A stretch of 17,004 bases of DNA from an uncultured candidate division Zixibacteria bacterium (GTDB lineage Bacteria; Zixibacteria; MSB-5A5; GN15; PGXB01), in assembly GCA_937925655.1 (NCBI GenBank), contig CALAMC010000061.1, forward strand, positions 1 through 17,004, in the 5' to 3' direction. Shown piece after piece: positions 1 through 6,385 of the stretch; within the stretch, counting starts at the first letter, position 1; each line of letters starts with the position of its first letter. The position numbers and the translations under genes are program-made. The notes under the pieces were generated by a model. That model worked only from the letters and a program-made list of their open reading frames with translations. It ran no database searches and was not told the DNA's origin.

Positions 1-671
1 AGCTGTTCAAACCGCGCCTTCCGGATCGCGAGACCATTCGCGGCAAGACCGAAATTCAGTATCGTTACAAGAAGCAGTCGGGCGGGCGCGGGCAGTACGG
101 CGACGTCCATTTGCGCATCGAACCCAACGCGCGGGGCGAGGGATTTGTCTTCCTCGATGAAATCAAGGGCGGAGTCATTCCCAGCAAGTTCATTCCCTCG
201 GTCGAAAAGGGCGTGGTCGAAGCCATGACCGACGGCGGGCTATCCGGCTCGCAGGTGGTCGATGTCAAGGTGACCGTCTTTTACGGCTCCTATCACGCCG
301 TGGACTCATCGGATATGGCCTTCAAAATGGCCGGTTTGATGGCGTTCAAGGAAGGCTTCATGCAGTGCAAGCCGGTTTTGCTGGAGCCGATTTACAGCGT
401 CGAAATTCTGGTGCCCGATGATTACACCGGCGACGTCATGGGCGACATTTCCAGCCGTCGCGGCAAAATCGCCGGGATGGACCCGGAGGGCCGCTATCAG
501 CGCATCCGCGCCACTGTGCCGCAGGCCGAGCTGTATAACTACTCGGTCGATTTGCGTTCGATGACTTCGGGGCAGGGCGTATATACCCGCAAGTTCTCGC
601 ATTACGAAGAAGTCCCGCATGAAATCACCGAGAAGGTGGTAGCCGAGATTAAGCAGGCGCGCGAAGCGTAG
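1..671 (+). CDS. fusA: Elongation factor G, C-terminal part (partial at window edge)
   Basis: The open frame is already coding at base 3 and ends at TAG 669-671, so only the last ~222 residues are seen. They correspond to EF-G domains IV and V. The visible landmarks are KKQSGGRGQYGDV (start of domain IV), GGVIPSKFIPSVEKG, DGSYH-type FYGSYHAVDSSDMAFK, the domain V segment GDVMGDISSRRGKIAGM, and the closing DLRSMTSGQG...FSHYEEVP. EF-G is the cytosolic GTPase that drives tRNA-mRNA translocation and, with RRF, ribosome recycling; the GTPase domain lies outside the window. The KKQSGGRGQ-GDV wording resembles the second EF-G group (EF-G2 / EF-G-like) somewhat more than canonical GQYGHV, so this may be a paralogue rather than the main fusA. 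Family assignment is secure; paralogue status is open. Confidence 0.93.
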   Translation, partial: LFKPRLPDRETIRGKTEIQYRYKKQSGGRGQYGDVHLRIEPNARGEGFVFLDEIKGGVIPSKFIPSVEKGVVEAMTDGGLSGSQVVDVKVTVFYGSYHAVDSSDMAFKMAGLMAFKEGFMQCKPVLLEPIYSVEILVPDDYTGDVMGDISSRRGKIAGMDPEGRYQRIRATVPQAELYNYSVDLRSMTSGQGVYTRKFSHYEEVPHEITEKVVAEIKQAREA

Positions 672-696
672 CGTACGGCGATTTAATATGTCATGT

Positions 697-725
697 AAAG
701 GCCCCGTGTTTGGGGCCTTTTTTTT
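697..725 (+). terminator. Rho-independent terminator of the EF-G gene
   Basis: AAAGGCCCC (697-705) pairs perfectly with GGGGCCTTT (712-720) around a 6-nt loop, and the 3' arm runs straight into a T tract to 725. It lies 26 bp after the EF-G stop. Confidence 0.9.
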
Positions 726-792
726 GGCCCGAAGATCCCATCGAAGGGAGAAGCATATGGGCGGTGGGGCACAAGGGTACTACACAATCATT

Positions 793-810
793 CCCTCGGC
801 AAGCCGAGGG
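793..810. repeat. Short palindromic hairpin, CAAG loop
   Basis: CCCTCGG and CCGAGGG form a perfect 7-bp stem around CAAG. There is no T tract, so it is not an intrinsic terminator. It resembles the small REP-like hairpins common in intergenic DNA of many bacteria. Confidence 0.6.
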
Positions 811-916
811 CGACCCGGGCCATCATAAACTCAATGCTGGCAAAAGGAGATTATTGGAACCCCAAAACCGCTTGACAAACAAGACAGTCGCTACGTCAGG
901 ATGAACCAAGAACTGG

Positions 917-937
917 ATTCCGGATCAAGTCCGGGAT
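917..937. repeat. Palindromic intergenic repeat, CCGGATCAAGTCCGG core
   Basis: ATTCCGGA pairs with TCCGGGAT (8 bp, one G-T pair) around the loop TCAAG. The core and flanks (TGGATTCCGGATCAAGTCC, then GGGATGAC) match from memory a short palindromic motif seen dispersed in intergenic regions of many unrelated bacterial genomes. Copy number in this genome cannot be judged from one window. Confidence 0.6.
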
Positions 938-978
938 GACATTTAAAGAGGAGGGGATGACAAGAGAAGATTTATCCC

Positions 979-998
979 GGTCGATCCGAGGATCGACC
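979..998. repeat. Inverted repeat abutting the tandem array
   Basis: GGTCGATC (979-986) and GATCGACC (991-998) are perfect complements around the loop CGAG. The 3' arm overlaps the first two bases of the 52-bp tandem array, so it may mark the array boundary. Confidence 0.6.
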
Positions 999-1187
999 CT
1001 TCAAAGTTCAGGATCTACGACCGGGCACAACGCACCGGAGTAAATCGGCCCTTCAAAGTTCAGGATCTACGACCGGGCACAACGCACCGGAGTAAATCGA
1101 CCCTTCAAAGTTCAGGGTCTACGACCGGGCACAACGTAACGGGGTGAATCTGCCCTTCAAGGTTCAGGGTCTACGACCGGGCACAAC
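997..1187. repeat. 52-bp tandem repeat, about 3.7 copies
   Basis: Units start at 997, 1049, 1101 and 1153, each opening CCCTTCAAAG (CCCTTCAAGG in the fourth). The exact period is 52 bp. Units 1 and 2 differ at one base (1048 G, 1100 A), unit 3 differs from unit 2 at seven positions, and unit 4 stops after 35 bp. Each full unit contains CTACGACCGGGCACAAC; in units 1 and 2 the two CCGG blocks (ACCGGGC...GCACCGG) could form a small imperfect stem. The period is not a multiple of three and no frame stays open usefully, so it is not a coding repeat. It is not CRISPR, because there are no unique spacers. Confidence 0.92.
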
Positions 1188-1278
1188 ACTATGGCCATTG
1201 GGATATCGAGGGTTCTGCGGGGTGTGGCGCAGGAGTTGTTTTCGTATCAGACCGGCTAAACTTAATTTCACAAAGCGG

Positions 1279-1306
1279 TTGACAAAACGTCTAAGAAGTG
1301 ATTAAT
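1279..1306 (+). promoter_or_regulatory. Candidate sigma-70 promoter for the barrel protein gene
   Basis: A perfect -35 TTGACA (1279-1284) is followed after 16 bp by ATTAAT (1301-1306, 4 of 6 to TATAAT). Transcription would start near 1313, giving a leader of about 87 nt before the ATG at 1400. The -10 box is poor, so this is tentative. Confidence 0.35.
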
Positions 1307-1399
1307 TCAGGGCTTAATCCGGATTCGGAATCGGCGGGTACGGTCTGAAGCCGGTAAAAATGAAAAAAGAGTTATGTGTATATATTCGAGGGCGAGGTA

Positions 1400-2035
1400 A
1401 TGAATAAAAAATCTGGGTTTCTGGCTTTAATGCTGATACTGGCTCTGGCTGTTTCCGCAATTTCACAGGACGACGACGAAAATTGGCGGAGTTTTGAAGT
1501 TGTGGCGTTCGGAGGGTTGTCGCTACCCAGCGGATCGCTGTCCGACTGGAATGACACTCTCGGAGCCGAAATGGGATTCAATTTGGGTCTGGCCGGCGGT
1601 TATTATTTCACGGAAAAAATATGCGCGGGGATATATTTCGACTATACCCAGTTCGGAATCGAGGATTATAGCCTTAAATACCGGCTGTACAACGCCGGGG
1701 TTTATGGCAAGTATTGTTTTGTCGGGGAATCGAATTTTGAACCGTATGTCAAGATTTCCGCCGGAGGCGTTTGGCCGAAATTTGCGACCTGGATCGGGCC
1801 GGACAAAAATGTTCTTCGGGAATTATCTTATGACCCGGCTCTGAATGTGGGGTTGCATGTCGGGGCGCTGTATTACACGGCGGACTTCGGCGGCATATTT
1901 CTTGAGGTGGGCTATCAAATGGATATGCTCAAGGATGCCAAGGGTGATTACGGCGGCGATGAATTCAAGCTGGCCGATAATGTTAATTACATAAATATTC
2001 GGGCCGGGCTGAATGTCTTTTTCGGCCCCGAATGA
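1400..2035 (+). CDS. Small secreted outer-membrane beta-barrel-like protein
   Basis: This is a 211-residue protein. The N-terminus (MNKKSGFLALMLILALAVSAISQ) is a clear signal peptide, with probable cleavage after the AIS region. The mature part is built of short amphipathic, aromatic-rich segments with glycines and turns (FGGLSLPSG, LGLAGGYYF, GIYFDYTQFG, GVYGKYCF, EPYVKISAGGVW, VGALYYTADFGGIFLEVGYQ). It ends in NIRAGLNVFFGPE, as in OmpA/OmpW-like or porin-family (OMP_b-brl) 8-strand barrels, though the last residue is not aromatic. The ATG at 1400 is preferred over upstream in-frame options because GAGGG (1388-1392) lies 7 nt before it and it starts the signal peptide. The gene stands alone, with its own terminator. 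The barrel class is inferred from pattern; the specific function is unknown. Confidence 0.8.
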   Translation: MNKKSGFLALMLILALAVSAISQDDDENWRSFEVVAFGGLSLPSGSLSDWNDTLGAEMGFNLGLAGGYYFTEKICAGIYFDYTQFGIEDYSLKYRLYNAGVYGKYCFVGESNFEPYVKISAGGVWPKFATWIGPDKNVLRELSYDPALNVGLHVGALYYTADFGGIFLEVGYQMDMLKDAKGDYGGDEFKLADNVNYINIRAGLNVFFGPE

Positions 2036-2056
2036 GAATATCAAGACAGGTTTGAG

Positions 2057-2087
2057 ATGCCCTTTCCCGTGGAGAGGGCATTTTTTT
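2057..2087 (+). terminator. Strong Rho-independent terminator
   Basis: An 11-bp stem (2057-2067 with 2071-2081; ATGCCCT at the base, one T-G pair) with a CGT loop is followed by seven Ts. It lies 22 bp after the barrel gene stop and only 37 bp before the next start codon, isolating the response regulator from upstream transcription. Confidence 0.9.
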
Positions 2088-2124
2088 ATGGCTATCCGGT
2101 TTATTTGCGGGTATTTTGGGCGAT

Positions 2125-3471
2125 ATGAATCCGACCAAACTTTTGATTGTCGATGACGAGGCCGCCCAGCGGCAGATGCTGGCGGGGTACCTGGCCAAGA
2201 AGAATTTCGAGATTGTGCAGGCCGGGTCGGGCGAGGAAGCGCTCGCAAAGTATGGCTCGTTTTTGGCGCCGGTGGCGGTGGTCGATATGAAAATGCCGGG
2301 GATGGGGGGAATCGAGTTGATCGGACGGCTTCGGGAACTCAATCCGTTCGTGCAAATAATCGTATTGACGGCGTTCGGGTCGGTGGAGACGGCGGTCGAT
2401 GCCATGAAGGCGGGGGCATGCCATTATCAGACCAAGCCGGTGGAACTGGAAGAGCTTCTGCTGAATCTCAATAAGGCCGCCGAGCAACATCGCCTGATAC
2501 TGGATAATCAGATTCTCAATGAGACCGTTATGGAGCGTTTCGGCGGCGGGGAGATAATCGGGCAGTCGCCGGCCATCAAGAAGGCGATCGAACTGATAAA
2601 TCTGGCGGCGCCGGGGGATACGACGGTGCTCATTACGGGGGCGTCGGGGACCGGCAAGGAACTTGCGGCGCGGGCACTGCATGCGCTGTCGCCGCGCAAG
2701 AAGGGGCGCTTTGTACCGGTCAACTGTGCCGCAATTCCGGAGACGCTTCTGGAATCGGAGCTGTTCGGTCACGAGAAGGGAGCGTTCACGGGAGCGATCA
2801 AGCGCAGACTGGGGAAATTCGAAATCGCCGACGGCGGGACGATATTTTTGGACGAGATCGGCGATATGCCGCCGACGATGCAGGCCAAGCTGTTGCGGGT
2901 ACTCGAGGACAAGAAAGTGGAACGGCTGGGCGCCGAGGAAAGCGTTTCTCTGAATGTGCGCGTAGTCGCGGCCACCAACCGGGAATTGAAGCAATGGATT
3001 GCGGAGGGCAAGTTTCGGGAAGATTTGTACTATCGGATAAACGTGGTCACGATCCCGTTGCCGCCGCTCGTGGAACGTCCCGGAGATATTTTGTTATTGG
3101 CGGAGAAGTTTCTGGGGGATTTTGGGGGGCGTCTGGGCAAGAAAATATCGGGCTTTACGTCGGGTGCGGCGGCGGCGTTGAATATGTATTCCTGGCCGGG
3201 CAACGTGCGGGAACTGCAGAATGTCATCGAGCGGGCGGTGGTTTTGTGTCGGGGCGACATCATTGATAAAAGAGATTTGCCGGGATTGGCCATAACGGAG
3301 GCGCCGGTTTCCGAAAATATCGAGAAACTGGCCGAGCTGGAAAGCCGGCATATCCGCCGGATGCTGGAACGGATGGACTGGAATCTGGGACAGACGGCCG
3401 AAGTTCTGGGGATACATCGCAATACATTGCGAACGAAAATCAAAGAATACGGGATCGAAAAGAGCGCCTAA
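2125..3471 (+). CDS. Sigma-54-dependent response regulator, NtrC family
   Basis: This 448-residue protein has the full NtrC layout. The receiver domain (~5-120) has acidic pocket D10/D11, phospho-acceptor D54 (VVDMKMPG), T82 and K104. The AAA+ domain (~140-375) has Walker A GASGTGKE (172-179), the sigma-54 contact loop GAFTGA (219-224), Walker B GGTIFLDEIGD (~237-247), the arginine-finger segment FREDLYYRINV, and WPGNVREL. A C-terminal Fis-type helix-turn-helix (~405-445, GQTAEVLGIHRNTLRTKIKEYG) follows. All key residues are intact, so it should be phosphorylatable and able to activate RNA polymerase-sigma-54. I chose the ATG at 2125; a TTG at 2116 would add three residues. Neither has a good Shine-Dalgarno. 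No kinase gene is adjacent. The next gene carries a sigma-54-type promoter, making it an obvious target. The target set and signal are inferred. Confidence 0.95.
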   Translation: MNPTKLLIVDDEAAQRQMLAGYLAKKNFEIVQAGSGEEALAKYGSFLAPVAVVDMKMPGMGGIELIGRLRELNPFVQIIVLTAFGSVETAVDAMKAGACHYQTKPVELEELLLNLNKAAEQHRLILDNQILNETVMERFGGGEIIGQSPAIKKAIELINLAAPGDTTVLITGASGTGKELAARALHALSPRKKGRFVPVNCAAIPETLLESELFGHEKGAFTGAIKRRLGKFEIADGGTIFLDEIGDMPPTMQAKLLRVLEDKKVERLGAEESVSLNVRVVAATNRELKQWIAEGKFREDLYYRINVVTIPLPPLVERPGDILLLAEKFLGDFGGRLGKKISGFTSGAAAALNMYSWPGNVRELQNVIERAVVLCRGDIIDKRDLPGLAITEAPVSENIEKLAELESRHIRRMLERMDWNLGQTAEVLGIHRNTLRTKIKEYGIEKSA

Positions 3472-3564
3472 ATCGGTGCGTTGGCCTGTTTGATTGACCA
3501 TTTTTTGTGCTTATCCGAATTTCATTCCCTTGTCTATCTTATTGTGATTCATAGTGTTGTGTTG

Positions 3565-3580
3565 TTGGCACGGCATTTGA
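3565..3580 (+). promoter_or_regulatory. Sigma-54 (-24/-12) promoter
   Basis: TTGGCACG (3565-3572) is a full match to the -24 element. Four bases on, TTGA (3577-3580) fills the -12 element, one base off the usual TTGC. The GG-to-GA distance is the required 10 bp. Transcription would start near 3592, leaving a 20-nt leader with AAGGAG before the ATG at 3612. The upstream neighbour is a sigma-54 activator, which strengthens the call. I could not identify an enhancer-type inverted repeat upstream. Confidence 0.75.
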
Positions 3581-3611
3581 TTTATATTTTATCAGAAAAA
3601 AGGAGAGAAAT

Positions 3612-4484
3612 ATGAAAAGGTTAATAATTCTGGTTCTACTGGCAGGGGTGGTCGTGTTTGCGGCCGGTTGCGAAGACGATGAAAGAATAGTCGTGGCTGA
3701 TTATGGTACCCCGCAACGTCCGCAGAATGTTTTTTCCGTCACGGGAGACGGGCAAGTGCGGCTCTTCTGGTTGCCGGTGGAATATGACAATCTCCGCTTC
3801 TATCGAATCTGGAGAAATACCGACGGAGGCAGTCAATATTATCTTTATGATACGGTGCTGTCTTATTTCGATATCAGCGTTTATGAAGATTATACCGATT
3901 ACGGCGTTATCAACGGGCATACATACTGGTATGCCGTGACGACTTATGGTCTGGACGGTGAGGAATCGGAATTATCGTATGAACTGGTTTATGATACGCC
4001 TCGTCCGGAGGGGGCAGGGTTGATCATAACCGATATGGGGACCAATGCATTGACCGCGGGTTTTGATTTAAGTACGCAATTGGTTCTGCCGTGGAATCAC
4101 CCCAACACCGATGTTTTTGTCGATTACGATTTGGGACTGAACACGTACTTTTTTAACGCGGCCAACGCGAATGTATATATACAGGATATGGGTTTTACCC
4201 GTGACCTGGATGAGATCACGATGGCGCCGGATACGGGTTGGTCGTATGTCGGCTGGCAGGAGATAATCGAAGGTCACACGTTCGTGATCTGGGCGCACAA
4301 TCATTATGCCAAGATGCGGGTCAATTACGCCGATTACGATGACGGCTGGGTGGAGTTCGAGTGGGCGTATCAGGTGGACGTGGATAATCCACAGCTGGCG
4401 CCGCCGCCCCCGCCGCAGGATATAAATTACGGTAAGAGAACTATTGCTTCGGAAAACAACAACCGGCCGACGGCCGGGAAATAA
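3612..4484 (+). CDS. Lipoprotein with fibronectin type III-like domain
   Basis: This is a 290-residue exported lipoprotein. MKRLIILVLLAGVVVFAAGC is a lipoprotein signal ending in an AAGC lipobox with the lipidated Cys at position 20, followed by an acidic stretch (EDDE). Residues ~32-130 look like one FN3 domain (RPQNVFSVTGDGQVRLFW, RFYRIWRN, YEDYTDYGVINGHTYWYAV, GLDGEESELS), a fold used for binding at cell surfaces. The remainder (~135-265) is rich in aromatic and Asp residues and unrecognised. A short PPPPPP stretch and a polar tail close it. The ribosome site GGAG (3602-3605) is 6 nt before the ATG. It is the first gene after the sigma-54 promoter and is followed after 19 bp by the DUF4384 protein, with which it is probably co-transcribed. 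The exact role is unknown; a structural or adhesive envelope role is inference. Confidence 0.82.
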   Translation: MKRLIILVLLAGVVVFAAGCEDDERIVVADYGTPQRPQNVFSVTGDGQVRLFWLPVEYDNLRFYRIWRNTDGGSQYYLYDTVLSYFDISVYEDYTDYGVINGHTYWYAVTTYGLDGEESELSYELVYDTPRPEGAGLIITDMGTNALTAGFDLSTQLVLPWNHPNTDVFVDYDLGLNTYFFNAANANVYIQDMGFTRDLDEITMAPDTGWSYVGWQEIIEGHTFVIWAHNHYAKMRVNYADYDDGWVEFEWAYQVDVDNPQLAPPPPPQDINYGKRTIASENNNRPTAGK

Positions 4485-4503
4485 ATAAGAAGGGAGAATA
4501 GTC

Positions 4504-5931
4504 ATGAGACGGCATATTTTATTCGCAGCCATCCTGGTTTTGGCGTCGGCCACATTCAGCACGGCCGGGGCGGGGGTGGTCAGGTATGATCGAAGCGTCG
4601 ATTACGGCGCCTATTTGAAATTCGACAGATATTTAAACGTCGAAATCTGGACCGACCACAATGAATATTATGAAGGAGACAAGATCGAATTTTCGTTCAA
4701 GGCCAATGAGGATTGTTTTGTGGTCGTTTATAACATCGATTCGCGGGGCGACGTTCACCTGCTGTATCCGGCCGGGAGATATGATGATTACCGGATACAG
4801 GGCGGGCGGATTTATCGGGTGCCATCAAAGCAGGACGATTACGAATTAACGGTGCGCGGTCCCGAGGGGGTGGAGTATCTTCAGATAATCGCCTCGCGGG
4901 AACCGTTTCCTCTGGACGACTGGCTTGATGATATGTATTGCGAGGGCGACCCTTATGATTTCATGGATTACATCAACGCCAGCTTTTTCGGGTGCAATTC
5001 CAATTGCCACCGGGCTTATGACATGACCTCGTTTCTGGTCCGGGAATGGGATGATTACTATTTTCGCCCGGTCTATATTTATGAGCGTCCGCACTGGTCG
5101 TATGCCGGGTCGATATATATCGATTATCCGTTCGGGGCGTCGGTTTATATCAACGGGGTATATTGGGGAGTTGCTCCGCTGTTTATTCCGCGGATTTACT
5201 ACGGCTGGCACTGGATAACGATTTATGACCGTTACGGGTATTGCTGGGAAGACCGAATCCAGGTGGTGCGGCGCAAGTCGGTGGTCCTGAATGAAACGGT
5301 GGTGCGGACCAAGGCCGACGTGGTGTCGCGCTACAAAGATGTTCGGACGACGGCTTATCGCGATCCGGTGAAGAGCGGGTATAAAGATTATGATACGCAG
5401 GTGGTGAAGAAGCGCGAAATCTACGAAACCCGCAAGAATTCACCGCAGGGCGCGGGGACTCGAATTCAATCGGACGGTCAGCCGGGTTCGCGCTATGGAG
5501 AGCGGACGACTTCATCGACGCGGGTTGGTTCGTCCAATCAGGGCGGGCGTTCCACGGAGTCGGGCGGGAGGTATGACCGCCGCACGCGTTCAACGCGAAG
5601 CGGCGGCGATGCCAACGCCGGTCAGGGTGATTCCGGCGGCAGTTCGCGCCGGTCGGCGAGTGAATTGAAATCGGATCGGCGTGGCTCGAGTTCGAGGACG
5701 ACAGAACCGTCTTCGGACAGAAGAACGTCCACGACATCCCGGACTCCGCGGTCGACGCAGGAAGATAAATCCGGTTCCACCAAGCGGAGCGAACCGGCCA
5801 AAGAGCAGCCGTCGTCTTCGCCCTCGGTGAAAAGTACCGAGCGGCAGGAGCGGCAGCCGTCATCGGATAATGGCGGGTCCGCCCCGTCGCGATCGGGCGG
5901 CAACCAGTCGGAATCGAGGCGGTCGCGTTAA
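4504..5931 (+). CDS. Secreted DUF4384 + PEGA protein with Ser/Arg-rich disordered tail
   Basis: This 475-residue protein has a signal peptide (~1-22, ending STAGAG). Residues ~45-135 fit DUF4384 (LNVEIWTDHNEYYEGDKIEF, NEDCFVVVYNIDSRGDVHLLYP), a beta-sandwich of exported proteins. Residues ~205-255 fit a PEGA-type repeat (PFGASVYINGVYWGVAP, then WHWITIYDRYGYCWED), found in surface proteins. A Tyr/Asp-rich linker lies between them. From ~315 to the end the protein is low-complexity, dominated by Ser, Arg, Gly, Thr, Gln and Pro with many SR/RS and DRR pairs and almost no hydrophobic residues; it is surely disordered and basic. Mature cysteines occur as EDC, YCEG, CNSNCH and GYCW. The ribosome site GGGAG (4492-4496) is 7 nt upstream. 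It is second in the putative sigma-54 operon. Domain calls are pattern-based. A peptidoglycan- or surface-associated role is inference. Confidence 0.8.
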   Translation: MRRHILFAAILVLASATFSTAGAGVVRYDRSVDYGAYLKFDRYLNVEIWTDHNEYYEGDKIEFSFKANEDCFVVVYNIDSRGDVHLLYPAGRYDDYRIQGGRIYRVPSKQDDYELTVRGPEGVEYLQIIASREPFPLDDWLDDMYCEGDPYDFMDYINASFFGCNSNCHRAYDMTSFLVREWDDYYFRPVYIYERPHWSYAGSIYIDYPFGASVYINGVYWGVAPLFIPRIYYGWHWITIYDRYGYCWEDRIQVVRRKSVVLNETVVRTKADVVSRYKDVRTTAYRDPVKSGYKDYDTQVVKKREIYETRKNSPQGAGTRIQSDGQPGSRYGERTTSSTRVGSSNQGGRSTESGGRYDRRTRSTRSGGDANAGQGDSGGSSRRSASELKSDRRGSSSRTTEPSSDRRTSTTSRTPRSTQEDKSGSTKRSEPAKEQPSSSPSVKSTERQERQPSSDNGGSAPSRSGGNQSESRRSR

Positions 5932-5953
5932 GAAATTAGTTGACTGGATATCC

Positions 5954-5982
5954 CGGAGGCTGTACCATGATTACAGCCTCCG
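5954..5982 (+). promoter_or_regulatory. 11-bp perfect hairpin before a small gene
   Basis: CGGAGGCTGTA (5954-5964) pairs perfectly with TACAGCCTCCG (5972-5982) around CCATGAT. No T tract follows. Instead the ribosome site GGGAG (5984-5988) and the ATG at 5993 come next. This suggests an RNA element that stabilises the mRNA end or controls translation of the next gene rather than a terminator. Confidence 0.7.
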
Positions 5983-5992
5983 CGGGAGAAAT

Positions 5993-6304
5993 ATGAAAAA
6001 GACGTTATTGATAATAATCCTCATATTGGGCTTGCTGATTCAAGCGCCGGCAGGGGCCGTGGAAATCAAAAAGGACACGTCCGACAGCCGGTCAGGCCAG
6101 AATATCGAAGGCAAGCCGTCGACCGGCGGGCAGGATTCGGCATCAAAGCCGGGTTCGGGCGGTGAGGTTAAAGTCAAGCCGGATCAGTCCAAATCGGCTC
6201 CCCGCGATTTTGACAGCTTCATTGACAAGAACAATAATGGCATCGATGATCGGGCCGAAAAGAAAAGCGGCCCCGAAAAGCCCGCCGAAAAACCCAAGAA
6301 ATAG
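5993..6304 (+). CDS. Small secreted protein with one EF-hand-like calcium loop
   Basis: This 103-residue protein is unlike any family I can name. It begins with a signal peptide (MKKTLLIIILILGLLIQAPAGA). The mature part is hydrophilic and rich in Lys, Ser, Gly and Pro. Its only ordered-looking element is DFDSFIDKNNNGIDDRAE (~72-89), whose DKNNNGIDDRAE matches the 12-residue EF-hand/dockerin-type loop with ligands at positions 1, 3, 5, 9 and 12. The tail is KKSGPEKPAEKPKK. The frame is open further upstream, but the ATG at 5993 starts the signal peptide and has GGGAG 4 nt before it. It follows the DUF4384 gene by 61 bp and is likely the third gene of the same unit. Calcium binding is inferred from the motif only. 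Confidence 0.75.
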   Translation: MKKTLLIIILILGLLIQAPAGAVEIKKDTSDSRSGQNIEGKPSTGGQDSASKPGSGGEVKVKPDQSKSAPRDFDSFIDKNNNGIDDRAEKKSGPEKPAEKPKK

Positions 6305-6354
6305 TTTCGGCCAATTCAAGCGCAATCATAATCTGTCTAAAGAATATAATTATC

Positions 6355-6383
6355 TTGACATGCCGCGAGTTTTTTAATAGAAT
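6355..6383 (+). promoter_or_regulatory. Sigma-70 promoter of the heat-shock operon
   Basis: A consensus -35 TTGACA (6355-6360) is followed by a 17-bp spacer and -10 TAGAAT (6378-6383, 5 of 6). Transcription should start near 6390, inside the CIRCE left arm, giving a leader of about 59 nt for hrcA. Confidence 0.82.
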
Positions 6384-6385
6384 TT

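Larger units (their letters stand above)
726..1399. other. Gene-free intergenic region carrying repeats
   Basis: I find no credible protein gene on either strand here. The only + frame of any length (710-904) overlaps the terminator and has no recognisable content. The stretch contains three short hairpin repeats (793-810, 917-937, 979-998), the 52-bp tandem repeat at 997-1187, and a candidate promoter near 1279-1306 that would serve the next gene. No tRNA or known ncRNA structure was recognised. Confidence 0.7.

Noticed and set aside
872..900. TTGACA box at 872-877 as a promoter
   Set aside because: No acceptable -10 element lies 16-18 bp downstream and no gene follows for 500 bp.
710..904. 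Open frame of 64 codons after EF-G
   Set aside because: It overlaps the terminator T run, has no ribosome site and its product resembles nothing.
997..1187. CRISPR-like array
   Set aside because: The 52-bp units repeat over their whole length, including the would-be spacers; there are no unique spacers and no cas genes.
1225..1240. TGGCGCA-N4-TTGTT as a second sigma-54 promoter before the barrel gene
   Set aside because: Spacing fits, but both the -24 and -12 elements deviate at key bases and the leader would be about 150 nt.
2101..2994. Long reverse-strand frame opposite the response regulator
   Set aside because: The + strand frame has full domain content; the antisense product is a composition-driven shadow.
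3471..3520. Terminator after the response regulator
   Set aside because: There is a T run at about 3512-3517, but no convincing stem precedes it.
4993..5010. CNSNCH in the DUF4384 protein as a haem c motif
   Set aside because: It is CxxxCH, not the standard CxxCH, occurs once, and no other cytochrome features are present.
5183..5863. Long reverse-strand frame opposite the Ser/Arg-rich tail
   Set aside because: It arises from low-complexity GC-rich codons of the + strand gene and has no signal, ribosome site or family features.
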